Assembly (NCBI RefSeq): GCF_009792295.1
Contig: NZ_CP039934.1
Coordinates: forward strand, 2,624,501 to 2,688,500
From: Myroides fluvii
GTDB taxonomy: Bacteria; Bacteroidota; Bacteroidia; Flavobacteriales; Flavobacteriaceae
Length of the DNA: 64,000 bases
Direction: 5' to 3'
Shown here: positions 28,361-36,465 of the stretch, one piece after another
Position numbering within the stretch: position 1 is the stretch's first letter
Layout: the number at the start of each line of letters is the position of its first letter
Made by a program: the position numbers and the translations under genes
Notes under the pieces: model-generated
Seen by the model: only the letters and a program-made list of their open reading frames with translations
Database searches by the model: none
What the model was told of the DNA's origin: nothing

Positions 28361-28390
28361 TTGATTTGATTAAAAAAAGGAGTATGTTTA
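28361..28390 (+). promoter_or_regulatory. Promoter of the 66-aa protein gene
   Basis: TTG (28361-28363), 19 bp, TATGTTTA (28383-28390; 7 of 8 to TAnnTTTG). The element spacing is the usual one for Bacteroidota primary sigma promoters, and it lies 28 bp before the ATG at 28419. Confidence 0.5.
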
Positions 28391-28418
28391 TACAACATAA
28401 GATTTAAAATATAGAGTT

Positions 28419-28619
28419 ATGAAAACAAGAATAATGTTGAACTATGCAACGACTATCTTAGAAAGCGTAAGTTTTGACTCGAAATTGTTTTATAAAGAGT
28501 TACAAAAAGCACTAAATCATTTAGTTCCATATGATGTTGAACAATTAGGTAAATGGGTGAACAGCTTTGTACAAGAAAAACCTGAATTAAGCGATTCTCT
28601 ACATTTATTAAACGTATAA
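28419..28619 (+). CDS. Small helical protein, unknown function (66 aa)
   Basis: Short soluble-looking protein with mixed charge and predicted alpha-helical character (FYKELQKALNHLVPYDVEQL, then KWVNSFVQ). No signal peptide and no Cys. It is supported as a real gene by its own promoter-like element 28 bp upstream, an ATG start and an intrinsic terminator 4 bp after the stop, forming a complete small transcription unit. The beginning, a basic MKTRIMLNYATTILESVSFD, resembles small conserved proteins of Flavobacteriia, but I cannot name a family. Possibly a small regulator or partner-binding protein; no function is assigned. Confidence 0.75.
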   Translation: MKTRIMLNYATTILESVSFDSKLFYKELQKALNHLVPYDVEQLGKWVNSFVQEKPELSDSLHLLNV

Positions 28620-28623
28620 AATG

Positions 28624-28655
28624 AAAAGCTATCTCAAATGAGATGGCTTTTTTTA
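28624..28655 (+). terminator. Terminator of the 66-aa gene
   Basis: AAAAGCTATCTCA (28624-28636), AA loop, TGAGATGGCTTTT (28639-28651), with one G-U pair and a T7 tail. It starts right after the stop codon. Confidence 0.88.
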
Positions 28656-28683
28656 TGCCTGCTGGAAGGGTAAATTCGTTGAT

Positions 28684-28716
28684 TTTGTCATAATCATCTC
28701 CTTTTCTTTACCTTTG
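28684..28716 (+). promoter_or_regulatory. Promoter of the HMA-AraC regulator gene
   Basis: TTTG (28684-28687), 21 bp, TACCTTTG (28709-28716), an exact TAnnTTTG. The start site would lie near 28722, giving a ~118-nt untranslated leader before ATG 28840, long enough for post-transcriptional control. Confidence 0.6.
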
Positions 28717-28839
28717 AGATAAAATGAATACTATAATGAATAGATACTTCCATATAAATAGTAAAGTAAATGCCTCAGTTCCAAGAAGGAAAAGGAGCAA
28801 ATCAAACGAACTGCAAATCGGTATAAATGAGAATAGAGG

Positions 28840-29400
28840 ATGAGGATATATGTAAAAAACATGGTTTGTCATCGTTGTATCCTCGCAGTAGAACAGATTC
28901 TTCAAAAGCTGAATTACACCGTTGTTGACATTCAATTAGGTAAAGTAGAAATACAAGAGCAACTCGATGATAAAGCACTAGAACAGTTACGCCAACAAGT
29001 AGAAGCCATCGGATTTGAGCTTCTCGATGACAAAGAACGTCAGTTGGTGGCTCAAATAAAATCATTATTAATCCGTTTATTGCAATCGGAGCATTGGACG
29101 TTAGAAACTCCTTTGTCTTCATATTTAGCGGAACAAGTAAATAGAGATTATTTGTACTTGACACAGCTTTTCTCTCAAATTGAATCCACGACAATTGAGC
29201 AATATTTTATTCAATTGAAGATTGAAAGAGTAAAAGAATTGCTGACGTATGGTGAATTGACATTAAAAGAAATAACCTTTCGTTTAAATTACAGTAGTGT
29301 AGCCCATTTAAGTGCACAATTTAAAAAGATAACGGGAATGACTCCCACGGCATTTAAACAAGTGATGCCCCATCATAGAACGCAAATTGATCTGCTATAA
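28840..29400 (+). CDS. AraC-family regulator with N-terminal HMA-like metal-binding domain
   Basis: 186 residues. About residues 1-65 resemble a heavy-metal-associated domain with the MxCxxC copper/zinc-type loop (Cys10, Cys13 in NMVCHRC) and a beta-alpha-beta pattern (VEAIGFELLDD). Residues ~90-180 are an AraC-type double helix-turn-helix (IEQYFIQLKIERVKELL, LTLKEITFRLNY, HLSAQFKKITGMTPTAFK). The combination suggests a metal-sensing transcription factor. Such fusions occur in Bacteroidota near metal-efflux genes, but no P-type ATPase, CusA-like pump or chaperone lies next to it here. Monocistronic, with its own promoter and terminator. Confidence 0.88.
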   Translation: MRIYVKNMVCHRCILAVEQILQKLNYTVVDIQLGKVEIQEQLDDKALEQLRQQVEAIGFELLDDKERQLVAQIKSLLIRLLQSEHWTLETPLSSYLAEQVNRDYLYLTQLFSQIESTTIEQYFIQLKIERVKELLTYGELTLKEITFRLNYSSVAHLSAQFKKITGMTPTAFKQVMPHHRTQIDLL

Positions 29401-29404
29401 AAAG

Positions 29405-29433
29405 AACAAAGCCCTAAAAATTAGGGCTTTGTT
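29405..29433. terminator. Bidirectional terminator
   Basis: AACAAAGCCCTAA and TTAGGGCTTTGTT form a perfect 13-bp stem around an AAA loop. It lies between the stop of the AraC-type gene (plus strand) and the stop (29421-29423) of the convergent minus-strand gene, whose last codons overlap the right arm. Confidence 0.9.
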
Positions 29434-29795
29434 ATATCTAAAAGTTTAATCTTATCGGTATAATTCACAATTTTGATTGTGATTGGATCTTCGTTTGCAT
29501 TTCGACCCTTAATGATATAAAGCTTGCCTTTTTCAAAATCAACATTACTTTGATCAAAGTCAACTTTCCCGTATTGCAGCGATTTTCGGATATCGTCTTC
29601 GACTACCCAGCCTTCTTTTAATTTAAATTCGGCATCTGAACTATAGTGCACAGGCTTGCTTCTCAAATCTTTCAATACTCTACAATTGGGTAAATAGCAA
29701 AACTCTGTTTTCTTTTCTCCAAAAAAGTAAAATAAAAACATGCAGCCAATCAATAGGCCAAACAAATAATACGCAAGTCTTTGTATAAAACTCAT
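29421..29795 (-). CDS. DUF4258-like membrane-anchored protein
   Basis: 124 residues. One N-terminal transmembrane helix (about 7-26, LAYYLFGLLIGCMFLFYFFG) is followed by a soluble domain with EFCYLPNCRVLKDLRSKP and KGKLYIIKGRNANEDPITI. The pattern fits small DUF4258-type proteins found in Flavobacteriia next to alanine dehydrogenase, as here (62 bp downstream of ald on the same strand). Function unknown. Last gene of the porX-tsaE-ald cluster. Confidence 0.7.
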   Translation of the reverse strand: MSFIQRLAYYLFGLLIGCMFLFYFFGEKKTEFCYLPNCRVLKDLRSKPVHYSSDAEFKLKEGWVVEDDIRKSLQYGKVDFDQSNVDFEKGKLYIIKGRNANEDPITIKIVNYTDKIKLLDITKP

Positions 29796-29857
29796 TTCTT
29801 TAAAATTTGTACAAAAGTAGCAATATCGCGTTGTAAAACTAAATAATTGGCAAAAAA

Positions 29858-31054
29858 TTAGAAGGCAAAAAGTCGAATGTCTTTGTAATCCAAGTTAAAC
29901 CAATCCGCAACCACCTTATTTGTAATTAAACCTTTATAGGTATAAATACCAGATTTTAAGACATTATCTGTAAATACGGTGCCTTCTAGGCTGCCATTGT
30001 CTGCAAATTCTAAAAGAAAAGGAGTGATCACGTTGCTAATAGCCATAGAAGCCGTCTTGCAATAGCGCGAAGTAATATTGGGTACACCATAGTGAATCAC
30101 TTCATATTTTCTTTTGATTGGTTGCTCGTGTGTGGTCAGTTCTGAAGTTTCAAAACATCCTCCATTGTCAATGGCTACATCGATAATCACCGCATCTCTT
30201 TTCATGCTCTCGACCATGGTTTGCGTAACGACAACAGGGGCTCGATTTTTGCCGCGAATAGCGCCAATAGCAACATCGCATCGCATCAAGGCTTTTAAAA
30301 GAATTTTATCTTGAATCGTAGAAGTTGAAACAGGAAAGGGCAAGTTGTTTTGTAAACGTCTCAATTTTTGTATAGAATTGTCGAAAATTCGAACGTTAGC
30401 TCCCATGCTAATAGCTGTCTTAGCCGCATATTCAGCTACAATTCCCGCTCCTAAGATGACAACTTCTGTGGGAACGACCCCCGTGATATTACCCATTAAT
30501 AAACCTTTGCCATTGTTGGTAGTTGTCATTAGCTCTGAGGCAATTTGGATGGACGCTATGCCCGCTAGTTCACTTAAAATACTGGTTGCGGGAAAAGAAC
30601 CGTGCGTGTCTTGAATGAATTCAAAGCCAATTGCCGATATTTTTTTCTTTGCCAACGCTTTGAAATAGGCTGGATCAAGTGTTTTTAACTGAATGGTTGA
30701 CCACAATACACTATGCGGAACCATAAGCTTGATTTCGTCCAACGTAGGGGGAACAACCTTAACGACAATTGGACAACCAAATACCTTTTTCGCATCAGTT
30801 GTAATTTCTGCTCCTGCCTTGCTGTATTCTAAATCACTGTAACTAGAAGCGTCTCCTGCTCCCTTTTCAATCAAGACACGATGTCCGTAGGCATGAAGTG
30901 TTTGCACCGCTTCAGGTGTGATGCAAATTCTCTTTTCAACTGTGAAGTTTTCTTTTGGTACACCAATGAATAATTCACCTTTGCGTGGCTCTACAAGTAA
31001 GCATTCCTCTTGTGGAAGTAAGGTCTTTTTTGAAAAAGGATACATTTTAGACAT
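29858..31054 (-). CDS. ald: Alanine dehydrogenase
   Basis: 398 residues. Reversible NAD-dependent oxidative deamination of L-alanine to pyruvate and ammonia. The N-terminal AlaDh/PNT domain shows IGVPKENFTVEKRICITPEAV with the expected substrate-site basic residues. The NAD-binding Rossmann domain carries VVILGAGIVAEYAAKTA (~195-212), and the closing segment HYGVPNITSRYCKTASMAISN is conserved in the family. The alpha subunit of NAD(P) transhydrogenase is the main alternative, but no beta subunit is nearby. It lies 10 bp after tsaE on the same strand, a neighbourhood I recall as common in Flavobacteriia. Met4 is an alternative start. Confidence 0.88.
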   Translation of the reverse strand: MSKMYPFSKKTLLPQEECLLVEPRKGELFIGVPKENFTVEKRICITPEAVQTLHAYGHRVLIEKGAGDASSYSDLEYSKAGAEITTDAKKVFGCPIVVKVVPPTLDEIKLMVPHSVLWSTIQLKTLDPAYFKALAKKKISAIGFEFIQDTHGSFPATSILSELAGIASIQIASELMTTTNNGKGLLMGNITGVVPTEVVILGAGIVAEYAAKTAISMGANVRIFDNSIQKLRRLQNNLPFPVSTSTIQDKILLKALMRCDVAIGAIRGKNRAPVVVTQTMVESMKRDAVIIDVAIDNGGCFETSELTTHEQPIKRKYEVIHYGVPNITSRYCKTASMAISNVITPFLLEFADNGSLEGTVFTDNVLKSGIYTYKGLITNKVVADWFNLDYKDIRLFAF

Positions 31055-31064
31055 AGGTTATTCG

Positions 31065-31481
31065 TTATGCATTTGTAAGTGTTAATTGTCGCTCTAGGGT
31101 AGCCAAGATCACGATTTCTATTGTGCTGTGATTTTCGGGAATTAAATTGGGCGTTTTGTCAGGCCATTCAATAAAACACCAATCTCCACTGTATAGATAT
31201 TCCTCAAATCCAAAATCATAAGCTTCTTCCTCTTGCTCGATGCGATATAAATCGAAGTGGTATAGAGAAGCGGTAGAACTGGGAATTTCATAGGCATTGA
31301 CAATAGAAAATGTAGGACTACTCGTCATTTGCGTTATGCCCAATTGCTTGGCTAATGCTTTGATAAAAGTCGTTTTTCCAGCTCCCATTGGCGCGCGAAA
31401 TAATACAATTTTATGCGTGAGTAACGGCAAAATTTTAGCAGCAATGCTATCAATATCTTCCAGTTGATAAGTGAATTCCAT
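31065..31481 (-). CDS. tsaE: tRNA threonylcarbamoyladenosine biosynthesis ATPase TsaE
   Basis: 138 residues, the usual length. Walker A motif APMGAGKTT at residues 30-38. The TsaE signature TSSPTFSIVNAYE, then LYHFDLYRI, and a Walker-B-like CFIEWPDK follow. TsaE works with TsaB and TsaD to load threonylcarbamoyl onto A37 of ANN-decoding tRNAs. The ATG directly abuts the stop of porX, so it is translationally coupled in the porX-tsaE-ald cluster. Confidence 0.95.
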   Translation of the reverse strand: MEFTYQLEDIDSIAAKILPLLTHKIVLFRAPMGAGKTTFIKALAKQLGITQMTSSPTFSIVNAYEIPSSTASLYHFDLYRIEQEEEAYDFGFEEYLYSGDWCFIEWPDKTPNLIPENHSTIEIVILATLERQLTLTNA

Positions 31482-33035
31482 TTATTTTGGGTTTAATATG
31501 ATAAAAGGAACAATCATTTCTTCGAGCGATATACCTCCATGTTGGTAGGTATTTCTAAAATAAGATACGTAGTAATTGTAATTATTTTGATAGGCTAAGA
31601 AACAATCATTTTTTGCAAAAATAAAGGAACTACTTAGATTTATCGCGGGCAACTGAATCTTTTTTGGATCTTTCACCACATAGACGTCTTTCTTTTCGAA
31701 AGTTAAACTTTTGCCCGTTTTATAGCGAAGATTTAGACTTGTGTTTTTATCTCCTATAACCTTTGACGGTGTATTGCAATTAATTGTTCCGTGATCTGTT
31801 GTGATGATGAGTTTATAACCTGCTTGTTGTGCTTGTTGAATAACATCTAACAGGGTAGAGTTCTTAAACCAACTGGTCGTTAAAGAACGGTAAGCTTTGT
31901 CGTTGGACGCCAGTTCTTTTATTACTTCCATTTCTGTTTTGGCATGAGACAGCATATCAACAAAATTATAGACAATCGTAATCAATTGATTGTGCTTGAT
32001 TGCATTGAAATTATCCACGAGCTTTCGACCGTCTTTTTGTCCGACAATCTTAAAGTACTCATTGGGAACAGTTAAGCGCAAGCGCTGTAATTGGGCCTGT
32101 AAAAAGTCGTTTTCATGTAAATTTTTTCCTCCTTCATCGATGTCGTTTTTCCACCAATTGGGATGCATTTGTTCCATTTGTAAAGGAGTTAATCCTGAAA
32201 AAATAGCATTTCTAGCGTATTGCGTTGTAGTTGGTAAAATGGAGAAAAAGGTGTGTTCAGTTTCTATTTTATAATAGTTGGAAACAATAGGCTCAAACGA
32301 TCTCCATTGATCGTATCGCATGTTGTCGATGACTAAAAATAGAATCTTATTATTTTCCTTTTTTAATTCAGGTACCACCCATTTTTTGAATATTTCATGA
32401 GAAAATGTCGGTCGGTCTGAAGTTGAATTGATCCAGGTTTCGTATTTCTTTTCAATAAATTTACCGAATAAGCTGTTGGCTTCACTTTTTTGACCTTCTA
32501 AAATATTGATGAGGTTTTGATCCTCGATATCTTCGAGCTTACTCTCCCAAAATAACAGTTTTCGATAGAGCGAAATCCAGTCTTCATAGGTGTTAATTGC
32601 CATCAAATCCATGGCGATATTTCGGAATTCCTTTTGATAGCTTAAGGATGATTTCTCAGAGACAATACGCGAATCGTCCAAGTTCTTTTTTAAGCACAAT
32701 AAAATCTGATTGGGATTAACGGGTTTGATAAGATAATCTGCAATCTTAGCACCAATGGCTTCTTCCATGATGTATTCCTCCTCACTTTTGGTAATCATTA
32801 CAGCAGGAAGGCTGTTTTTGATGCTTTTGATTTCATTTAAGGTTTCTAGCCCCGTTAGGCCAGGCATGTTTTCGTCTAGAAAGACAATGTCGAAATGATG
32901 TTGACTAACGAGTTCTATCGCATCAGCACCATTAGTCGCCGTTGTAACAGCGTAATTTTTTTTTTCTAAAAAGAGAATATGCGGTTTTAATAGATCAATT
33001 TCATCATCAACCCAGAGTATATTAATTGCATTCAT
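31482..33035 (-). CDS. porX: PorX: response regulator fused to PglZ phosphodiesterase, T9SS regulator
   Basis: 517 residues from ATG 33035; the longer frame from 33053 begins with TTG. Residues ~5-122 are a CheY-like receiver: Asp10/Asp11 acidic pair, phospho-acceptor Asp54 in FLDENMPG, and Lys in DYLIKPVNP. Residues ~200-515 are a PglZ domain of the alkaline phosphatase superfamily, with LFLVIDNMRYDQW, the nucleophile region LPTTTQYARNAIFSG and the metal-binding TTDHGTINC. PorX with the kinase PorY controls T9SS gene expression in Porphyromonas and related bacteria, and its PglZ domain hydrolyses oligonucleotides. First gene of the minus-strand cluster; the divergent spacer to the GT2 gene is 166 bp. 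Confidence 0.95.
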   Translation of the reverse strand: MNAINILWVDDEIDLLKPHILFLEKKNYAVTTATNGADAIELVSQHHFDIVFLDENMPGLTGLETLNEIKSIKNSLPAVMITKSEEEYIMEEAIGAKIADYLIKPVNPNQILLCLKKNLDDSRIVSEKSSLSYQKEFRNIAMDLMAINTYEDWISLYRKLLFWESKLEDIEDQNLINILEGQKSEANSLFGKFIEKKYETWINSTSDRPTFSHEIFKKWVVPELKKENNKILFLVIDNMRYDQWRSFEPIVSNYYKIETEHTFFSILPTTTQYARNAIFSGLTPLQMEQMHPNWWKNDIDEGGKNLHENDFLQAQLQRLRLTVPNEYFKIVGQKDGRKLVDNFNAIKHNQLITIVYNFVDMLSHAKTEMEVIKELASNDKAYRSLTTSWFKNSTLLDVIQQAQQAGYKLIITTDHGTINCNTPSKVIGDKNTSLNLRYKTGKSLTFEKKDVYVVKDPKKIQLPAINLSSSFIFAKNDCFLAYQNNYNYYVSYFRNTYQHGGISLEEMIVPFIILNPK

Positions 33036-33201
33036 AGTATAAAAGTTCAACAATTTAAATTTTGTACAGTTTGCTGTATGTCTTTTTATTCGAAAGATTA
33101 CAGTTAATAACGTAAAAAATATAAATATACATATAAATATAGGGAGTAAATTTTGTATTCCAATTTAGGAAGCGATATTTTTGTTGATATTTAAGAAGTT
33201 A

Positions 33202-34197
33202 ATGTATTACTCGTTTATTATTCCTGTTTACAATCGGCCCGATGAAACAGATGAATTGTTAGCTAGTTTAACTAAGCAAACGTTTCAAGGTGACTTTGAG
33301 GTGGTAATTGTAGAAGATGGATCAACTGTTGATTCGAGATCTATCGTGGAGAAATACCAAGATCAACTCGATATATCGTACTATTACAAAAGCAATTCAG
33401 GTCCTGGAGATTCTAGAAATTACGGCATGCACAAAGCAAAAGGGACCTACTATATCATCTTGGATTCGGATTGTATCATACCTCAAGACTATTTGCGTGT
33501 AGTAGATTTGTATTTACAAGAAAAATACGTCGATTGTTTTGGTGGTCCAGATCGCGCGTTAGCTAGTTTTACTGCTGTACAAAAAGCGATAAATTTTGCG
33601 ATGACTTCCTTTCTGACCACTGGAGGGATACGAGGAGGTTCGGAACGCTTGAGCAAGTTTCAACCCCGTAGCTTTAATATGGGAATTTCTAAAAAAGCCT
33701 TCTCCCTGTCTGAAGGATTTGGAAAAATTCACCCAGGAGAAGATCCTGATTTAACCATTCGGCTGTGGAATTTAGGTTTCCGTTCAGAGCTTTTTCCCGA
33801 TGCTTATGTCTATCACAAGAGGAGAATCGACTGGAAGAGATTTTATACGCAAGTTCATAAATTTGGAAAAGCACGACCTATTCTCAATCAACGCTATCCA
33901 GAATATGCCAAAATGACGTATTGGTTTCCAAGCCTTTTTATGGGAGGATTGATTATAAGTCTTTTATTCCTATTGTTTGGCTTTTATTTGCCTTTTTTGC
34001 TTTATCTGTTATATTTTTTCTTAGTTTTTGTAATATCTTTGAAGGAAGAAAAGAGTTTTAAGGTTTCAGTTTTGTCAATGTGTGCTGTTTTTATGCAATT
34101 TTATGGCTATGGTACAGGTTTTGTCAAATCAAATTACATCTTGCATATCTTAAGACAAAAACCAGAAAAAGGAATGCCAGAAATGTTTTTTAAATAA
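33202..34197 (+). CDS. GT2 family glycosyltransferase, membrane-anchored
   Basis: 331 residues from ATG 33202; the longer frame from 33181 starts with TTG. GT-A fold: FIIPVYNRPDE at the start, VIVEDGSTVDS, GPGDSRNYGMHKAKGTYYI, and the metal-binding LDSDCIIP. The second acceptor-site motif HPGEDPDLTIRLWNLG is typical of family 2. Two or three hydrophobic helices fill ~240-285, placing the enzyme at the cytoplasmic face of the inner membrane. Sugar and acceptor cannot be told. It forms an operon with coaE (11 bp). Confidence 0.9.
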   Translation: MYYSFIIPVYNRPDETDELLASLTKQTFQGDFEVVIVEDGSTVDSRSIVEKYQDQLDISYYYKSNSGPGDSRNYGMHKAKGTYYIILDSDCIIPQDYLRVVDLYLQEKYVDCFGGPDRALASFTAVQKAINFAMTSFLTTGGIRGGSERLSKFQPRSFNMGISKKAFSLSEGFGKIHPGEDPDLTIRLWNLGFRSELFPDAYVYHKRRIDWKRFYTQVHKFGKARPILNQRYPEYAKMTYWFPSLFMGGLIISLLFLLFGFYLPFLLYLLYFFLVFVISLKEEKSFKVSVLSMCAVFMQFYGYGTGFVKSNYILHILRQKPEKGMPEMFFK

Positions 34198-34208
34198 CAA
34201 CAAAGCAG

Positions 34209-34808
34209 ATGAGTATTATTGTAGGTTTAACAGGTGGAATTGGCAGTGGAAAAACCACCGTTGCCAAATTGTTCGAAAAGCACGGAGTTCCTATCTATAT
34301 TGCAGATGAACGCGCGCGAATGATTATGGATCAACCCGAAGTAGTACAAGCAGTACAACAAATCTTCAAGACCTCCGTTATTAATGAATTCGGATTATTG
34401 GACCGCGCTCGAATTAAAGCCTTGGTTTTTGACGATAAAACACTGTTGGAGCAACTCAATCAGGTTGTGCATCCACGGGTGAAAAAAGATTTTGAAGATT
34501 GGCTAGCAGCACAGCACAACAGCCCTTTCGTTATTAAAGAAAGTGCAATTTTGTTTGAAAATGGACTAGAAAAAGACTGTGATGTAGTCATTCTTGTCGT
34601 TGCAGCAGAAGAGGTTAGAATTGAAAGAGTTATGGCAAGAGATGGTGTTTCAAAAGAACAAGTATTGAAAATTATTGATAATCAAATGAAAGACGAAGAA
34701 AAGATAGGAAGAAGTCAGTATATAATTGAAAATAATAACAAAAAAACAATTGAAAGTGATATTATTTCGATAATACGTGATATTAATTTAAAAAATCATT
34801 TAATTTAA
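34209..34808 (+). CDS. coaE: Dephospho-CoA kinase
   Basis: 199 residues, normal length. P-loop GLTGGIGSGKTT at residues 6-17, then the CoaE motif VPIYIADERAR with the catalytic Asp, HPRVKKDFEDW, and SAILFENGL before the LID segment RVMARDGVSKEQV. It catalyses the final CoA step, ATP-dependent phosphorylation of the 3'-OH of dephospho-CoA. Likely co-transcribed with the preceding glycosyltransferase and possibly with the two-component genes 61 bp downstream. Confidence 0.96.
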   Translation: MSIIVGLTGGIGSGKTTVAKLFEKHGVPIYIADERARMIMDQPEVVQAVQQIFKTSVINEFGLLDRARIKALVFDDKTLLEQLNQVVHPRVKKDFEDWLAAQHNSPFVIKESAILFENGLEKDCDVVILVVAAEEVRIERVMARDGVSKEQVLKIIDNQMKDEEKIGRSQYIIENNNKKTIESDIISIIRDINLKNHLI

Positions 34809-34869
34809 TCGGTTAATTTTATGTTAACTACTAGGGAATATACATTATTAATCATAATTTTGAATTGCG

Positions 34870-36456
34870 ATGAATAAATTACGATTTAGAGTACTTGTCG
34901 GTATAATGAGTTTTTCATTAATTGGAATCATCATCGTACAATTATATTGGATTGTTAGTTCGTATAATAATAACGAAGAACAGTTCAAGTATCATGTTCA
35001 ACAAGTTATTGGAAATGTAGCAAACGCCATTGAGCAGAATGAAGCGATGGAGTTTTATAAGATGTACAATAACTTGAAGGATAGTATTGGCGAACCGCCA
35101 AAACAAAGTGAATTAAAAGAGATCGTTTTTTATGAGCGCAATCCAAGAACAAATGAGTCGGTTTTTTACTCAAACACATTGGTTCTTGAAGATTTTAATT
35201 TGCGAAGTTCGTTCTTTGATAAAAGAGCCGATAGTACAAACATCAAGAGCTTTGTAGCTAGGCGTAAAACAGAAATCCACAAAGGAAATTCTTTTGATCG
35301 GGGTGGAGATAATTTACATCAAAACTATCCGGATGAAGTAATTGAGAAATCGGGAAATCTAGACGTACTAGACAAGGCGCAATTTGAAATATATTTCAAA
35401 GATATTGTTGCGTTAAAACGCGTAGACGAGCGAATTTCGAAAGAGAAACTCGATGAATTGCTCAAAAACGAATTACATCAATATGGCGTTAATGCCAAGT
35501 ATGAATTCGGCGTCTACAATAAAGGATTAGCAACAAAAATAAAGTCAGATGATTTTGAATACAGTGAAGGATCAACTTATGGAGTTCCCGTTTTAAAAAG
35601 TAATGACGGAAAAAGTAAGTATCACTTGTATGTGACATTTCCAGAAAAGAGTAAATATTTGTTTTCTTCTTTAATCGGAATAACCTTTTTGTCTATTTTA
35701 TTTACGGTTGTAATTATTGCCGCCTACTTAAATGCGATTAATCAATTGATTAAACAGAAGCAAATTTCAGAAATGAAAACGGACTTCATTAATAATATGA
35801 CGCATGAGTTTAAAACGCCTATAGCTACAATAAACCTAGCCTTGGATGCAATTAAAAACCCGAAGGTAATAGGAAACGCCGAAATGGTTGAGCGATACCT
35901 CAATATGATTCGGGAAGAGAATAAGCGCATGCATGCACAAGTTGAAAATGTGCTTCGAATTTCAAAACTCGAAAAGAAAGAGTTTGAATCGGATAAAGAA
36001 GCCGTAGATATTCACGAGGTTATTGAATCAGCTGTGGATCATGTCAGTTTAATTGTCCAAGATAGAGGAGGAGAGATAAATCTTCATCTCGATGCAAGGC
36101 GATCGGATATTTTAGGAAACGATTTTCACTTGACTAGTGTCATGGTGAATATGTTAGATAATGCCATTAAATACTCAAAAGAAAGACCTATCATTGATGT
36201 ATATACTGAAAATATCAAAGATTTTATCTTGATAAAAGTAGTCGATCAGGGAGTGGGAATGAGTAAAAATGCACAGAAGAGAATTTTTGATAAATTCTAT
36301 CGTGAGCATACAGGAGATTTACACGATGTAAAGGGACATGGATTGGGGTTAGCCTACGTTCAACAAATAGTTGAAGACCACAATGCACAGGTATATGTTG
36401 AAAGTGAGAAAGGTAAAGGAAGTACGTTCATTATAAAAATGCCATTAATAAATTAA
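34870..36456 (+). CDS. Sensor histidine kinase, RprX-like
   Basis: 528 residues. TM1 is about 9-29, followed by a ~235-residue periplasmic sensor region with no recognised fold, then TM2 about 267-292 (LIGITFLSILFTVVIIAAYL). HisKA has the phospho-acceptor His312 in NMTHEFKTPIATI. The HATPase domain shows MLDNAIKYSK (N box), VVDQGVGMS (G1) and GHGLGLAYV (G2). It is paired with the OmpR-type regulator 9 bp downstream. The pair resembles RprX/RprY of Bacteroides. The stimulus is unknown. Confidence 0.92.
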   Translation: MNKLRFRVLVGIMSFSLIGIIIVQLYWIVSSYNNNEEQFKYHVQQVIGNVANAIEQNEAMEFYKMYNNLKDSIGEPPKQSELKEIVFYERNPRTNESVFYSNTLVLEDFNLRSSFFDKRADSTNIKSFVARRKTEIHKGNSFDRGGDNLHQNYPDEVIEKSGNLDVLDKAQFEIYFKDIVALKRVDERISKEKLDELLKNELHQYGVNAKYEFGVYNKGLATKIKSDDFEYSEGSTYGVPVLKSNDGKSKYHLYVTFPEKSKYLFSSLIGITFLSILFTVVIIAAYLNAINQLIKQKQISEMKTDFINNMTHEFKTPIATINLALDAIKNPKVIGNAEMVERYLNMIREENKRMHAQVENVLRISKLEKKEFESDKEAVDIHEVIESAVDHVSLIVQDRGGEINLHLDARRSDILGNDFHLTSVMVNMLDNAIKYSKERPIIDVYTENIKDFILIKVVDQGVGMSKNAQKRIFDKFYREHTGDLHDVKGHGLGLAYVQQIVEDHNAQVYVESEKGKGSTFIIKMPLIN

Positions 36457-36465
36457 TCAATATAT

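Noticed and set aside
28802..29194. 130-aa minus-strand frame opposite the HMA-AraC gene
   Set aside because: Antisense to a well-supported regulator with recognisable domains. No domain or signal is seen in it.
29858..31054. NAD(P) transhydrogenase alpha subunit
   Set aside because: Shares the fold with alanine dehydrogenase, but no beta subunit or membrane part is adjacent, and length and neighbours fit alanine dehydrogenase better.
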